Of a stretch of DNA of 64,000 bases, positions 1 through 8,285 are shown in pieces; the stretch's first letter is position 1, and each line of letters begins with the position of its first letter. The stretch comes from Hahella sp. HNIBRBA332 (GTDB lineage: Bacteria; Pseudomonadota; Gammaproteobacteria; Pseudomonadales; Oleiphilaceae), in NCBI RefSeq assembly GCF_030719035.1, contig NZ_CP132203.1:4544501-4608500 (forward strand), read 5' to 3'. The notes beneath the pieces were generated by a model. The model made no database searches. It saw nothing but the letters and a program-made list of their open reading frames with translations, and was not told the DNA's origin. Position numbers and translations under genes: made by a program.

Positions 1-131
1 CTATCCGCCCCCATGCGCCGTTTCTGTTGATCGCGTTATTACTGTCTTCGCTGATTGGGCTTATCGCGGGCGTCGTCCCGGCGCTACAGGCTTCGCGTCT
101 GAATCCTATCGACGCCCTCAGAACAGAGTAA
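1..131 (+). CDS. FtsX-like ABC transporter permease, C-terminal fragment
   Basis: Only the last 42 codons lie in the window (reading frame starting at base 3, TAA at 129-131). The fragment shows one hydrophobic helix followed by the ending PALQASRLNPIDALRTE, which is the typical last helix and tail of FtsX/MacB-type permeases (a family of lipoprotein-release, efflux and cell-division ABC transporters). The substrate cannot be told from this piece. It converges on the next gene with only 6 bases between stops, and I see no clear terminator there. Confidence 0.7.
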   Translation, partial: IRPHAPFLLIALLLSSLIGLIAGVVPALQASRLNPIDALRTE

Positions 132-137
132 ACGCCA

Positions 138-1022
138 CTAAATCTGCGACATCAGATCTAGCGGGTCGTACCAGAGTTCTTTGCGACGCACTGGCGTCTC
201 CTTCGGCAAAAACGGGTTTTTGATGACAAAAGCGCGACGCTCGGACAAATGTGCTTTATTAATTGAATCGCCATGATGCTTGAGGAATATCTGATCAAAC
301 GTCTTATCGGCGATCATGATATTCAAACCCCGCTCAATGCGTTCAGCGAGTTTGGCGTTCTGCCTGGAGACAAAGAAATAGTAAGGCCAGGGATAGTAAA
401 TCAGCGTGCGCTGCTCAATCTGTATCTGCGACAAATAATCCCGCCGGGCCTGGTATTCAGCGAAAATCTCGTTCACGCCCCGGGGAAAATGATCAAACCG
501 GCGTTGCGCCAGCATCTTGAACAAGCCTTCGTAGCTACTGGCCGTCACTACCTGAAAGCCGTTCTTCTCATAAACCTGGATATCTCCCCACCCCAAGCCC
601 TGTCCAATGCTTAATAAACGCAGATCGGAGAGATTTTCGAGGGCGTCGAATTTGGCCTGAGTTTCCTCTGTGATCAAGCTGATGCGATAACCGAGTAGCC
701 CTTTGCGCAAGGGAATGCGGATGGGGCGCATCAAACGCTCTTTCTCATCCGAGGTGGAACTCCAGGCCACATTAAGAACGGATGAGCCTCTATCCAACTC
801 CGCAAGATAGCGGGCTTCACTCATCGCCAGCGGCGTCTCCTCCAACGAATAAGGTCCGTATTGATCCACCGTTTTATCCAGGGAGACTTTCAACATCTCC
901 ACCAAGTCGATAAACCGGGTGTCCTGCAGGGATTCAGAGGCGGGGAAAATGACTTTCAACGGCCCGGCGGCCCAGGCGACCTGACAGGCGAAAAAGGCGA
1001 TTCCAACGATGATTAACTTCAT
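138..1022 (-). CDS. periplasmic solute-binding protein (PBP type 2 fold)
   Basis: A 294-residue protein with a signal peptide (hydrophobic residues 3-15, cleavage near AWAA). The body resembles transporter substrate-binding domains: a two-lobe pattern with short motifs such as SIGQGLGWGD near the middle and a C-terminal FDQIFLKHHG that recalls the closing helix of amino-acid-binding proteins. No permease or ATPase gene follows, so it may be an orphan sensor-like binding protein rather than part of a transporter. It is the third gene of a minus-strand run after cnoX and the HNH gene, about 65 bases from the latter. The ligand is unknown. Confidence 0.7.
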   Translation of the reverse strand: MKLIIVGIAFFACQVAWAAGPLKVIFPASESLQDTRFIDLVEMLKVSLDKTVDQYGPYSLEETPLAMSEARYLAELDRGSSVLNVAWSSTSDEKERLMRPIRIPLRKGLLGYRISLITEETQAKFDALENLSDLRLLSIGQGLGWGDIQVYEKNGFQVVTASSYEGLFKMLAQRRFDHFPRGVNEIFAEYQARRDYLSQIQIEQRTLIYYPWPYYFFVSRQNAKLAERIERGLNIMIADKTFDQIFLKHHGDSINKAHLSERRAFVIKNPFLPKETPVRRKELWYDPLDLMSQI

Positions 1023-1087
1023 AACGGAGCCCCATCATGAAATGCAGATGGCGTTTATCCTTAAGCTTAGCAAAGCCTGGCGAGCAG

Positions 1088-1474
1088 TCACGCCTCCCAG
1101 GCTCCCCCCCCTTTCTTACGCAACTTTTTCTTTGGCGAGAAGCCGGCTGGCTTGGAGCCAAGCCACTGCGTAAATTCCTGCACTTCAGGCAGCGCCCGCA
1201 GGCTTTCAAGACTGTTGTAGTGGACCGCCAGCTCAGATTCAGACTTCAATCCATGAATGAAGCTATGACAAGGGCGACAGACCCAGACAATGGCCTTATT
1301 GAGATAATCCCGATCATAATGACGGCGAATATTTTTTTTGCCGTGCAGCGTCTTCGGAATCAAATGATGGCGAGTCAGAGACGGGACTTCGCGACGACAC
1401 AGCTGGCAGCCGTCAATGTCACGGGGATAATTCCGTTCTGAATCCAACATTTTCAGATCCATTCTCAGCGTCAC
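1088..1474 (-). CDS. small HNH-family protein
   Basis: A 128-residue protein containing the HNH nuclease pattern: a zinc-type CQLC pair near residue 22, a catalytic-type RHHLIPK segment near residue 35, and a second CRPCHSFIH pair near residue 65. HNH domains of this size cut or nick DNA, but many housekeeping versions have no known substrate. The C-terminus is Lys/Gly-rich. Translation probably starts at GTG (1474); an ATG four codons later is possible. The gene starts 6 bases after the cnoX stop and so is probably cotranscribed with it. I infer no link to restriction or mobile DNA from the neighbours. Confidence 0.75.
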   Translation of the reverse strand: MTLRMDLKMLDSERNYPRDIDGCQLCRREVPSLTRHHLIPKTLHGKKNIRRHYDRDYLNKAIVWVCRPCHSFIHGLKSESELAVHYNSLESLRALPEVQEFTQWLGSKPAGFSPKKKLRKKGGGAWEA

Positions 1475-1480
1475 ACATCC

Positions 1481-2344
1481 TTAGTGGAGTAAAGCATATA
1501 ATTTGCGACGGTATGTCCGCACCAGAGGATGCGCGGCGCCCAGCATGTCGAAAAGCTCTATCAACGTTTTTCTGGCGGCGTCATCGCCATAACTCCGATC
1601 AGTCTGCATCAGGTTCAACAGGGCCTCTACCGCATCCTCGAACTTGTTGTTCATGATGGCGTGCAAAGCGAGCTGAAAGCGTGCTTCAGCGTCGGCCGCA
1701 TTCGCCTGCAAACGTTGCTGAATATCCGCCAGTGGCGCGATAGCGCCAGCCTTTTCAACAAAGCGTATGCGCGCCAGCAACTGTTTGACGTCCGGGCGCC
1801 CCTGAATATCCGCCGGTAAGCTGGACAGGATCGTCGACGCTTCGTCCTTCTCTCCCAATGCGACTTTCACTGCGGCGATATCCACCAGAATCTCCATGTT
1901 GTTGGGATCCGCCTGATTCGCCTGAGTCAACATCGCCAGCGCCTGCTCGGCCTGACCTTGCTCAACCAGCGCGCGGGCTTGCTCACGCAATTCCGCGCCC
2001 GGGCTTTGAATGTAGCGCCCCAGTAATTCGCGCACTTTGGATTCCGGCTGCGCCCCGCTGAACTCCCCCGCCAACTTGCCTTGATGGACCAGCTTGACCG
2101 TAGGCAGACTGCGCACGCCCAAGTGAGACGCAAGCTCCTGCTGTTGGTCCGCATTCACCTTGGCCAGAATAAAAGCGCCCTGATACTCCGTCGCCAGCTT
2201 TTCCAGAATAGGCATCAGTTGCTTACACGGGGCGCACCAGTCCGCCCAGAAATCCACCAGCACAGGAACCTGCATGGATTTTTCCAGCACTTCCGTCTGA
2301 AAGTTTTCTAGGGTCGCTTCGATGATATAGGGAGATTCGGCCAT
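1481..2344 (-). CDS. cnoX: thioredoxin-domain co-chaperone CnoX (YbbN)
   Basis: A 287-residue protein with an N-terminal thioredoxin domain (residues about 5-115) followed by TPR-like helices to the end. This is the CnoX/YbbN layout; the family holds unfolding proteins under oxidative stress and passes them to GroEL or DnaK. The active site reads WCAPC, a full CxxC pair, whereas the E. coli protein has SxxC. This one is therefore probably redox-active, like the Caulobacter type. The ATG at 2344 gives the expected start. The HNH gene follows 6 bases downstream. Confidence 0.88.
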   Translation of the reverse strand: MAESPYIIEATLENFQTEVLEKSMQVPVLVDFWADWCAPCKQLMPILEKLATEYQGAFILAKVNADQQQELASHLGVRSLPTVKLVHQGKLAGEFSGAQPESKVRELLGRYIQSPGAELREQARALVEQGQAEQALAMLTQANQADPNNMEILVDIAAVKVALGEKDEASTILSSLPADIQGRPDVKQLLARIRFVEKAGAIAPLADIQQRLQANAADAEARFQLALHAIMNNKFEDAVEALLNLMQTDRSYGDDAARKTLIELFDMLGAAHPLVRTYRRKLYALLH

Positions 2345-2489
2345 GTCAGATATGACTCCGGTTTATAAAAAAGCCAGGCGCAACGAAAGACTCCGCCCGC
2401 CTGAATTGTCGGGAAGATGCAATGCAAAAGAATGTGAGGGCGAACGAGCGCAAAAACAAGGCGTCATGGTCCCATCGCCTCCGAAAGGC

Positions 2490-2495
2490 TATAAT
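2490..2495 (+). promoter_or_regulatory. possible -10 element for the ybaK-like gene
   Basis: A perfect TATAAT lies 112 bases upstream of the ATG in the 262-base region between cnoX and the ybaK-like gene. No good -35 element is visible at 16-18 bases upstream, so this is weak. Nothing else was recognised in this divergent intergenic region. Confidence 0.3.
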
Positions 2496-2606
2496 TTAAC
2501 CAGCTCCGTCAGATGTACAACAGGGCGACACCGGAATCCGACGGCCAAACCGCCACATGTGCAACAAAGCCGCCACCAGCGGCTGTCACGCTGAGGAGGA
2601 TACAGT

Positions 2607-3077
2607 ATGTCAATGTCCAATACGCTCCAACGATTTCTGACCAGTCATAACGTGAATTATGAGGTCATTACCCATCCGTACAGTGAAACATCCATGGCAA
2701 GCGCGCAAACGGCGCATGTTCCCGTGGAAAGAATGGTGAAAGCAGTCGTCCTCAAAGATGAAAAAGGCTACGTCATCGCCGCCATTCCATCCACCAATCA
2801 TCTCAACCTGCGCGAGATCAATCAGGCGCTGAAGCGTCAATTATCTCTGGCCAGCGAGGAAGAATTATGCGAACTGTTCGGTGATTGTTCCGCCGGGGCC
2901 ATTCCCGCTGTCGGAGAAGCTTTTGGTATGCCGACTATCTGGGATGAGCAACTGGCTTATGAACCGGATTTCTATTTGGAAGGCGGCGACCATCAGGAAC
3001 TGGTGCACATCTCCCACTATGATTTCATGGAGATGATGAAAAGCTGCCCCCACGGCACATTCAGCGCGCATAACTAA
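2607..3077 (+). CDS. YbaK/ProX-type aminoacyl-tRNA deacylase
   Basis: A 156-residue protein covering one YbaK/aminoacyl-tRNA-editing domain. The family removes wrongly attached amino acids from tRNA in trans. Visible signs are the N-terminal YEVITHPYSETSMASAQ segment, the central VKAVVLKDEKGYVIAAIP strand pair with the conserved lysine, and the acidic/Gly C-terminal strand. A strong ribosome site (GAGGAGG) sits about 8 bases before the ATG and fixes the start. Which mischarged tRNA it edits cannot be read from the sequence. It stands alone between cnoX and lon. Confidence 0.78.
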   Translation: MSMSNTLQRFLTSHNVNYEVITHPYSETSMASAQTAHVPVERMVKAVVLKDEKGYVIAAIPSTNHLNLREINQALKRQLSLASEEELCELFGDCSAGAIPAVGEAFGMPTIWDEQLAYEPDFYLEGGDHQELVHISHYDFMEMMKSCPHGTFSAHN

Positions 3078-3165
3078 CGTCGCCGGAGCGCCCGTTCTAT
3101 GAGCGCTCCGCTAATTCCTCCCACCAGCATTACAACTTACTCACTTATTTTATTGCCGCGTCTCA

Positions 3166-3194
3166 CTTTAACTCGCGTTATTCGTCCCCCATCT
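3166..3194 (+). promoter_or_regulatory. candidate sigma-32 (heat-shock) promoter of lon
   Basis: A -10 element CCCCATCT (3187-3194) matches the heat-shock consensus CCCCATNT exactly. A -35 element CTTTAAC (3166-3172) matches 5 of 7 positions of CTTGAAA, with a 14-base spacer. Transcription would start near 3200, giving a leader of about 40 bases. Heat induction is expected for Lon-type proteases. Confidence 0.5.
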
Positions 3195-3242
3195 AATTCG
3201 CCATGAGCAAATGGTTATTCATTACTGACAAGATCACCGCAC

Positions 3243-5663
3243 ATGACAGAAAGTAATTTTGACTCCGATTCAAAGCATTCCGAATACATAGGCAAGGACG
3301 AAGCTGAAGACAGTCGCGCTGGCGGCGCGCTGGTGCTTCCCGGTCAGGTAATGCCCAAGCGCATTTATTTGCTTCCCATCAGCAACCGACCTTACTTTCC
3401 TGCTCAGGTTCAACCGTTGGTCATTAACGCCAGCCTGTGGGAAGAAACCCTGAAACGCGTTGGCAAGACCGAACACCAGATTCTGGGACTGACTTACGTA
3501 GAGAAAACCTCCTCCCCGGATGAGCCGCCCGACACCAATGACTTCGCCCATGTCGGCTGTGTAGTGAAAGCGCATAATGTCGTTAACGAACGCGGCAAAT
3601 TGCAGTTTATCGCCCAAGGTTTGCAACGTTTCCGCATCACGCAGTGGCTGCGTCGTACGCCGCCTTATCTGGTTGAAGTCGAATACCCTGAACCGGCGAA
3701 AGAATCGGAGAAGGAACTCAAGGCTTATGCGATCGCCCTGATAAACACCATCAAAGAGTTGCTGCCGCTCAACCCACTGTACAGCGAAGAACTGAAACAG
3801 TATCTGAGCCGCTTCAGCCCGGACGAGCCCTCCGCATTAACCGACTTCGCCGCCGCCATCACCACGGCGGAAGGTCCAGCGCTGCAAGAAATACTCGATA
3901 CTGTGCCACTGCTCAGGCGGATGGAAAAAGTATTGATTCTGCTGAAGCAGGAACTGGAAGTCGCCAAGCTGCAAACCCAGATCAGCGCAGAGGTGAATCA
4001 GAAAATCAACGAGCGCCAACGTGAATTCTTTTTGCGCGAGCAGCTTAAGGTTATCCAGAAGGAGCTCGGGCTGGCTAAAGACGATCGTACAGCTGATGTC
4101 GAGGAATTCCAGCAGCGTATGAGCGAACGTCATCCGCCGGACGCCGTACTTAAGCGCTTTGATGAAGAAATCAAAAAGCTGTCCATGCTGGAGACCGGTT
4201 CGCCAGAGTATGGCGTCACCCGTAACTACCTTGACTGGCTCACACAGGTTCCCTGGGGCGTTCATACCGAAGACAAACTCGATATCGCCCACGCCCGGGA
4301 GATTCTCGACAAAGAGCATGATGGTCTGGATGACGTTAAAGACAGAATTATCGAGTTCCTGGCGGAAGGCTCTTTTAAAGGAGAGGTATCCGGCTCGATT
4401 CTATTGCTGATCGGCCCTCCCGGCGTCGGCAAAACCTCCATCGGTAAATCCGTCGCAGCGGCGTTGGGCAGAAAATTCTATCGTTTCAGTCTGGGCGGCA
4501 TGCGCGATGAAGCGGAAATAAAAGGCCACCGACGCACTTATATCGGCGCGATGCCAGGAAAAATGGTGCAGGCGTTAAAAGATGTCGGCTCCGCCAACCC
4601 CGTCATCATGCTCGACGAAATCGACAAAATTGGCGCCTCTTACCAGGGCGATCCGGCCAGCGCCTTGCTGGAAACGCTGGACCCGGAACAGAACAACGAG
4701 TTCCTGGATCACTACCTGGATGTCAGGCTGGACCTGTCGAAAGTGCTATTCGTTTGCACCGCCAACCAGTTAGACACTATTCCGGGACCTTTGCTGGACC
4801 GAATGGATGTATTGCGTCTTTCCGGTTACATCACAGAAGAAAAAATGGCCATCGCGAAAAACCATCTTTGGCCAAAACTTCTTAAGCGCATGAACCTGAA
4901 AAAGAAACAGGTTTCCATCACTGACGCCGCACTGCGCCAACTGATCGACGGCTACGCCAGGGAAGCCGGCGTGCGTAATTTAGAAAAAAGGCTGCATCGA
5001 TTGATCCGCAAATCTATCGTCCGCTTAATGGAAAACCCAGACCAACCGATAAAGATCGGCGTTAACAACCTGGTTGAATTCCTTGGCCAGCCTCTGTTCC
5101 GTAAAGAGAAAAATCTGCGCGGCGTTGGCGTGGTCACGGGACTGGCCTGGACCGCCATGGGCGGAGCCACGCTTCCGGTTGAAGCCCAATTAATTCACTC
5201 CAGTAACCGGGGCTTTAAACTGACCGGGAAACTTGGCGATGTAATGCGCGAGTCTGCAGAAATCGCTTACAGCTATGTCTCCGCTCACCTGAAAGAATTC
5301 AAAGGCGATCCCGAGTTCTTTGAGCGCGCCTTCGTTCATCTGCACGTACCGGAGGGCGCCACGCCCAAAGACGGCCCCAGCGCCGGCGTTACGATGGCGA
5401 CTGCGTTACTGTCCCTGGCGCGCAATCAAACGCCGAAAAGCAATGTTGCGATGACAGGAGAGTTAACCCTGACCGGCCAGGTGTTTCCGGTAGGAGGCAT
5501 ACGTGAAAAAGTAATTGCGGCGAAACGCGGCGGAGTGAATGAAATCATTCTGCCCGAAGCCAATCGACGTGATTATGATGAACTGCCGGAACACATTCGC
5601 TCTGGTTTGACGATGCATTTCGCCAGTACATTCCAGGACGTCTACAAAGTCATGTTTGGATAA
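3243..5663 (+). CDS. lon: ATP-dependent Lon-family protease
   Basis: An 806-residue LonA-type protease: an N-terminal substrate-binding LON domain (about 40-240), a coiled linker, an AAA+ module with Walker A GPPGVGKTS, and the S16 peptidase domain. The catalytic pair is visible as Ser713 (KDGPSAG) and Lys756 (REK), spaced 43 residues apart as in E. coli Lon. It degrades misfolded and regulatory proteins in the cytoplasm. The acidic 30-residue N-terminal extension and the loose match of the LON domain to E. coli Lon suggest the second Lon-like protein of pseudomonads (AsrA type) rather than the main Lon; this is an inference. The ATG at 3243 is preceded by only a weak ribosome site. Confidence 0.92.
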   Translation: MTESNFDSDSKHSEYIGKDEAEDSRAGGALVLPGQVMPKRIYLLPISNRPYFPAQVQPLVINASLWEETLKRVGKTEHQILGLTYVEKTSSPDEPPDTNDFAHVGCVVKAHNVVNERGKLQFIAQGLQRFRITQWLRRTPPYLVEVEYPEPAKESEKELKAYAIALINTIKELLPLNPLYSEELKQYLSRFSPDEPSALTDFAAAITTAEGPALQEILDTVPLLRRMEKVLILLKQELEVAKLQTQISAEVNQKINERQREFFLREQLKVIQKELGLAKDDRTADVEEFQQRMSERHPPDAVLKRFDEEIKKLSMLETGSPEYGVTRNYLDWLTQVPWGVHTEDKLDIAHAREILDKEHDGLDDVKDRIIEFLAEGSFKGEVSGSILLLIGPPGVGKTSIGKSVAAALGRKFYRFSLGGMRDEAEIKGHRRTYIGAMPGKMVQALKDVGSANPVIMLDEIDKIGASYQGDPASALLETLDPEQNNEFLDHYLDVRLDLSKVLFVCTANQLDTIPGPLLDRMDVLRLSGYITEEKMAIAKNHLWPKLLKRMNLKKKQVSITDAALRQLIDGYAREAGVRNLEKRLHRLIRKSIVRLMENPDQPIKIGVNNLVEFLGQPLFRKEKNLRGVGVVTGLAWTAMGGATLPVEAQLIHSSNRGFKLTGKLGDVMRESAEIAYSYVSAHLKEFKGDPEFFERAFVHLHVPEGATPKDGPSAGVTMATALLSLARNQTPKSNVAMTGELTLTGQVFPVGGIREKVIAAKRGGVNEIILPEANRRDYDELPEHIRSGLTMHFASTFQDVYKVMFG

Positions 5664-5844
5664 CAGTCATATCACTCCATCCTCTTGGAAATGGATGCTA
5701 AATAATGCTCTGGAGAGCCACTTTTTCCTAGGCCGCATACCGTATCGGAAATCACGTATTATGCGACTTTTGGTGGAGTTTTATACTGACATTTACCAGT
5801 TGTGATGATGTTTTGTCCTGTCTTTCTAGTATAGAAAAGCGTTT

Positions 5845-5872
5845 GAGGTGCTCTCCAAGCACCTTTTTTTTT
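5845..5872 (+). terminator. Rho-independent terminator in the lon-livJ gap
   Basis: Stem AGGTGC/GCACCT with a 7-base loop is followed by nine T. It lies about 180 bases after the lon stop and should end lon transcription. The 463-base gap 5664-6126 holds this terminator, a 12-base palindrome GCTCTGGAGAGC near 5710, and an AT-rich stretch (about 5985-6030) with a CATAAT that could be the livJ -10. I see no gene in it. Confidence 0.8.
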
Positions 5873-6126
5873 GCCTTAAATTTTTGCCTCCGAAAAAACT
5901 GCGCGAAATCCTTATATCCAAGACAAATGCGCATCTTTTCACCGCGACGCTTTGAGGTTAGTATTCCAACTGGTCAATAGGCCAATGGCCTTAAAATAAA
6001 AGTCTATTAACGATTAGACCATAATATGCCAGTATGAAGCCCCGTCCGAAAAAGAGCCTCAGAGCTCACTCTACTCGGCGGCGTCTGAACCTGGGATAAC
6101 TAATAACTTAAATCGGGAAGACAATA

Positions 6127-7248
6127 ATGAAGAAACAGATCGCTCGGAAAGTATTAGGTGTTGGCGCTTCAATTTTATTAATGGGCGGCTTGAACCTGGC
6201 TAACGCAGAGACTATCAAAATCGCCATCGCCGGCCCGCAGTCCGGTGACGTTGCTCAGTATGGCGACATGCAGGTAATCGGCGCGGAAATGGCCGTTGAG
6301 CAGATCAACGCTGCTGGCGGCGTAAACGGCGACAAATTTGAGGCAGTTAGATACGACGACGCCTGTGAACCGAAACAAGCCGTTGCCGTAGCCAACAAAA
6401 TCGTTAATGACGGCATTAAATTCGTAGTGGGCCATCTTTGCTCCAGTTCCACTCAGCCAGCGTCTGACGTTTATGAGGACGAGGGCATTATCACAATCAC
6501 TCCAGCATCCACCAACCCTGACATCACTGAGCGCGGCTATCAAATGATCTTCCGCACCATCGGTCTTGACAGCCATCAGGGTCCAACCGCCGGCAAGTTT
6601 ATCGCCAGCGTGGTTAAGCCTAAGCGCGTTGCGGTTATTCACGACAAGCAACAGTACGGTGAAGGCATCGCAACTGCGGTTAAGAAAACTCTGGAAGAGA
6701 AAAACGTCAACGTCGTTCTGTTCGAAGGCGTAAACAAAGGCGATAAAGACTTCTCTCCTCTGATCGCCAAGCTACAGAAAGAGAACGTAGATTTTGTTTA
6801 CTACGGCGGCTACCACCCTGAGCTGGGCCAGATTCTGCGTCAAGCGTCAGAGAAAGGGCTGGGCATCAAATTCATGGGCCCTGAAGGCGTGGGCAACAAA
6901 GACATCAGCCAGATCGCAGGTAAAGCTTCCGAAGGTCTGTACGTAACCCTGCCTCCTGCTTTCGATCAAAGACCGGAAAACAAAGCTTTGGTTGACGCGT
7001 TCAAAGCGAAAAGCCAAGACGCCAGCGGCGCATTCGTAATGACTTCCTACGCAGCAGTTCAGGTTATCGCTGACTCGATCAAAGGCGTAGGTTCCACCGA
7101 TACTGATGCGATCCAAGCCTACCTTCGCAGCCACTCCTTCAAAACCCCCATGGGTGAAATTGCGTTTGACGAAAAAGGCGATTTGAAAGGTTTCGACTTC
7201 GAAATCTATACCTGGCACGCTGACGGCTCCAAAACCGTAGTAAAATAA
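6127..7248 (+). CDS. livJ: branched-chain amino acid ABC transporter, substrate-binding protein
   Basis: A 373-residue periplasmic binding protein of the Leu/Ile/Val (LivJ/LivK) family. It has a signal peptide (basic start, hydrophobic 10-24, cleavage after NANA/NAE region) and a mature start ETIKIAIAGPQSG. Diagnostic segments are AVEQINAAGGVNG and VVGHLCSSSTQPASDVYEDEG, which form the ligand cleft. It captures branched-chain amino acids and hands them to LivH-LivM. A ribosome site (GGGAAG) lies 8 bases upstream. It is the first gene of the liv cluster and is followed by a terminator, consistent with higher expression than the membrane genes. Confidence 0.93.
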   Translation: MKKQIARKVLGVGASILLMGGLNLANAETIKIAIAGPQSGDVAQYGDMQVIGAEMAVEQINAAGGVNGDKFEAVRYDDACEPKQAVAVANKIVNDGIKFVVGHLCSSSTQPASDVYEDEGIITITPASTNPDITERGYQMIFRTIGLDSHQGPTAGKFIASVVKPKRVAVIHDKQQYGEGIATAVKKTLEEKNVNVVLFEGVNKGDKDFSPLIAKLQKENVDFVYYGGYHPELGQILRQASEKGLGIKFMGPEGVGNKDISQIAGKASEGLYVTLPPAFDQRPENKALVDAFKAKSQDASGAFVMTSYAAVQVIADSIKGVGSTDTDAIQAYLRSHSFKTPMGEIAFDEKGDLKGFDFEIYTWHADGSKTVVK

Positions 7249-7266
7249 ACCGTATCGCTTCATAAC

Positions 7267-7305
7267 AACACCTTCTTTCCGGTTCGCCGGGAGAGGGTGT
7301 TTTTA
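7267..7305 (+). terminator. terminator/attenuator between livJ and livH
   Basis: A long hairpin with outer arms AACACC/GGTGTT and an inner CCGG/CCGG hairpin is followed by a T-rich tail. It lies 20 bases after the livJ stop. It should stop most transcripts after livJ, so that binding protein exceeds the membrane proteins, as known for such transporters. Confidence 0.8.
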
Positions 7306-7358
7306 TTAGCAAAGCCTGTCAGTTTCTAGGCCGGTTCACATCTTCCGGAGTAACACCC

Positions 7359-8285
7359 ATGCTAGAAGTGATTCTTTACTTCATTCAGCAATTAATTAAC
7401 GGAATTACCATTGGGAGCACTTATGCTCTCATCGCCATAGGCTACACCATGGTCTACGGCATCATTGGAATGATTAACTTCGCCCACGGCGAGGTCTATA
7501 TGATAGGAACCTACGTCGCATTCATGGCTATTTCTGGAATGGCTATGCTGGGTGTGGAGTTCCTACCATTAATATTCCTGGTCGCCCTGCTTTCAAGCAT
7601 GTTGGTGTCCAGTAGCTTCGGTTGGGCCATAGAGCGCATCGCCTACCGCCCTCTACGCGGCGGCAACCGTCTGATTCCTCTTATTTCAGCCATAGGGATG
7701 TCCATCTTCCTGCAGAACTATGTTCGTTTAGGACAAGGTTCACGGGACATCGCCATGTCCTCCCAGATTAGCGGCGGCTGGAGCTTCGGTCCTGAAGACG
7801 GCTTCCAGGCGTCCCTGTCCTATATCCAGATTCTGATCTTCGTTGTCACCATTATCTCCATGACAGTGCTGACGTTGTTTATCTCCAGATCCAGAATGGG
7901 CAGAGCCTGCCGCGCCGTTGCACAGGATTTGAAAATGGCGAACCTGCTGGGCATAGACACCAACCGCGTCATCGCCTCCACCTTCGTTATTGGTGCTGCG
8001 CTGGCGGCGGTTGCAGGGACGCTGCTCGGCATGTACTACGGAGTCGTGAATGCATTCGTCGGATTTATTGCCGGCCTAAAAGCCTTTACCGCAGCCGTTC
8101 TTGGCGGCATCGGCAGTATTCCTGGCGCAATGTTGGGTGGCATTATTCTCGGCGTCACTGAGAGTATGACTGCCGCTTATTTCAGCACCGAGTACAAAGA
8201 CGTCGTCTCTTTTGCGTTATTAGTGCTGATCTTGTTGTTTAAGCCGACAGGCATTCTCGGCAAGCCGGAAGTGGAGAAAATCTAA
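7359..8285 (+). CDS. livH: branched-chain amino acid ABC transporter permease LivH
   Basis: A 308-residue inner-membrane protein with about eight hydrophobic helices. It has the family hallmarks QQLINGITIGSTYALIAIGYTMVYG and INFAHGEV near the N-terminus, and the GLKAFTAAVLGGIGS loop that contacts the ATPase (the EAA-like coupling segment). With LivM it forms the membrane channel. Its stop TAA overlaps the livM ATG (TAATG), which implies translational coupling. Confidence 0.95.
   Translation: MLEVILYFIQQLINGITIGSTYALIAIGYTMVYGIIGMINFAHGEVYMIGTYVAFMAISGMAMLGVEFLPLIFLVALLSSMLVSSSFGWAIERIAYRPLRGGNRLIPLISAIGMSIFLQNYVRLGQGSRDIAMSSQISGGWSFGPEDGFQASLSYIQILIFVVTIISMTVLTLFISRSRMGRACRAVAQDLKMANLLGIDTNRVIASTFVIGAALAAVAGTLLGMYYGVVNAFVGFIAGLKAFTAAVLGGIGSIPGAMLGGIILGVTESMTAAYFSTEYKDVVSFALLVLILLFKPTGILGKPEVEKI

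Noticed and set aside
273..614. Plus-strand ORF inside the solute-binding gene
   Set aside because: It is a shadow of the minus-strand gene, which has a signal peptide and family features.
2343..2594. 83-codon ORF between cnoX and the ybaK-like gene
   Set aside because: Arg/Pro-rich, no family features, and the region contains the promoters of two divergent genes.
5752..5934. 60-codon minus-strand ORF in the lon-livJ gap
   Set aside because: It reads across the lon terminator and has no recognisable features.
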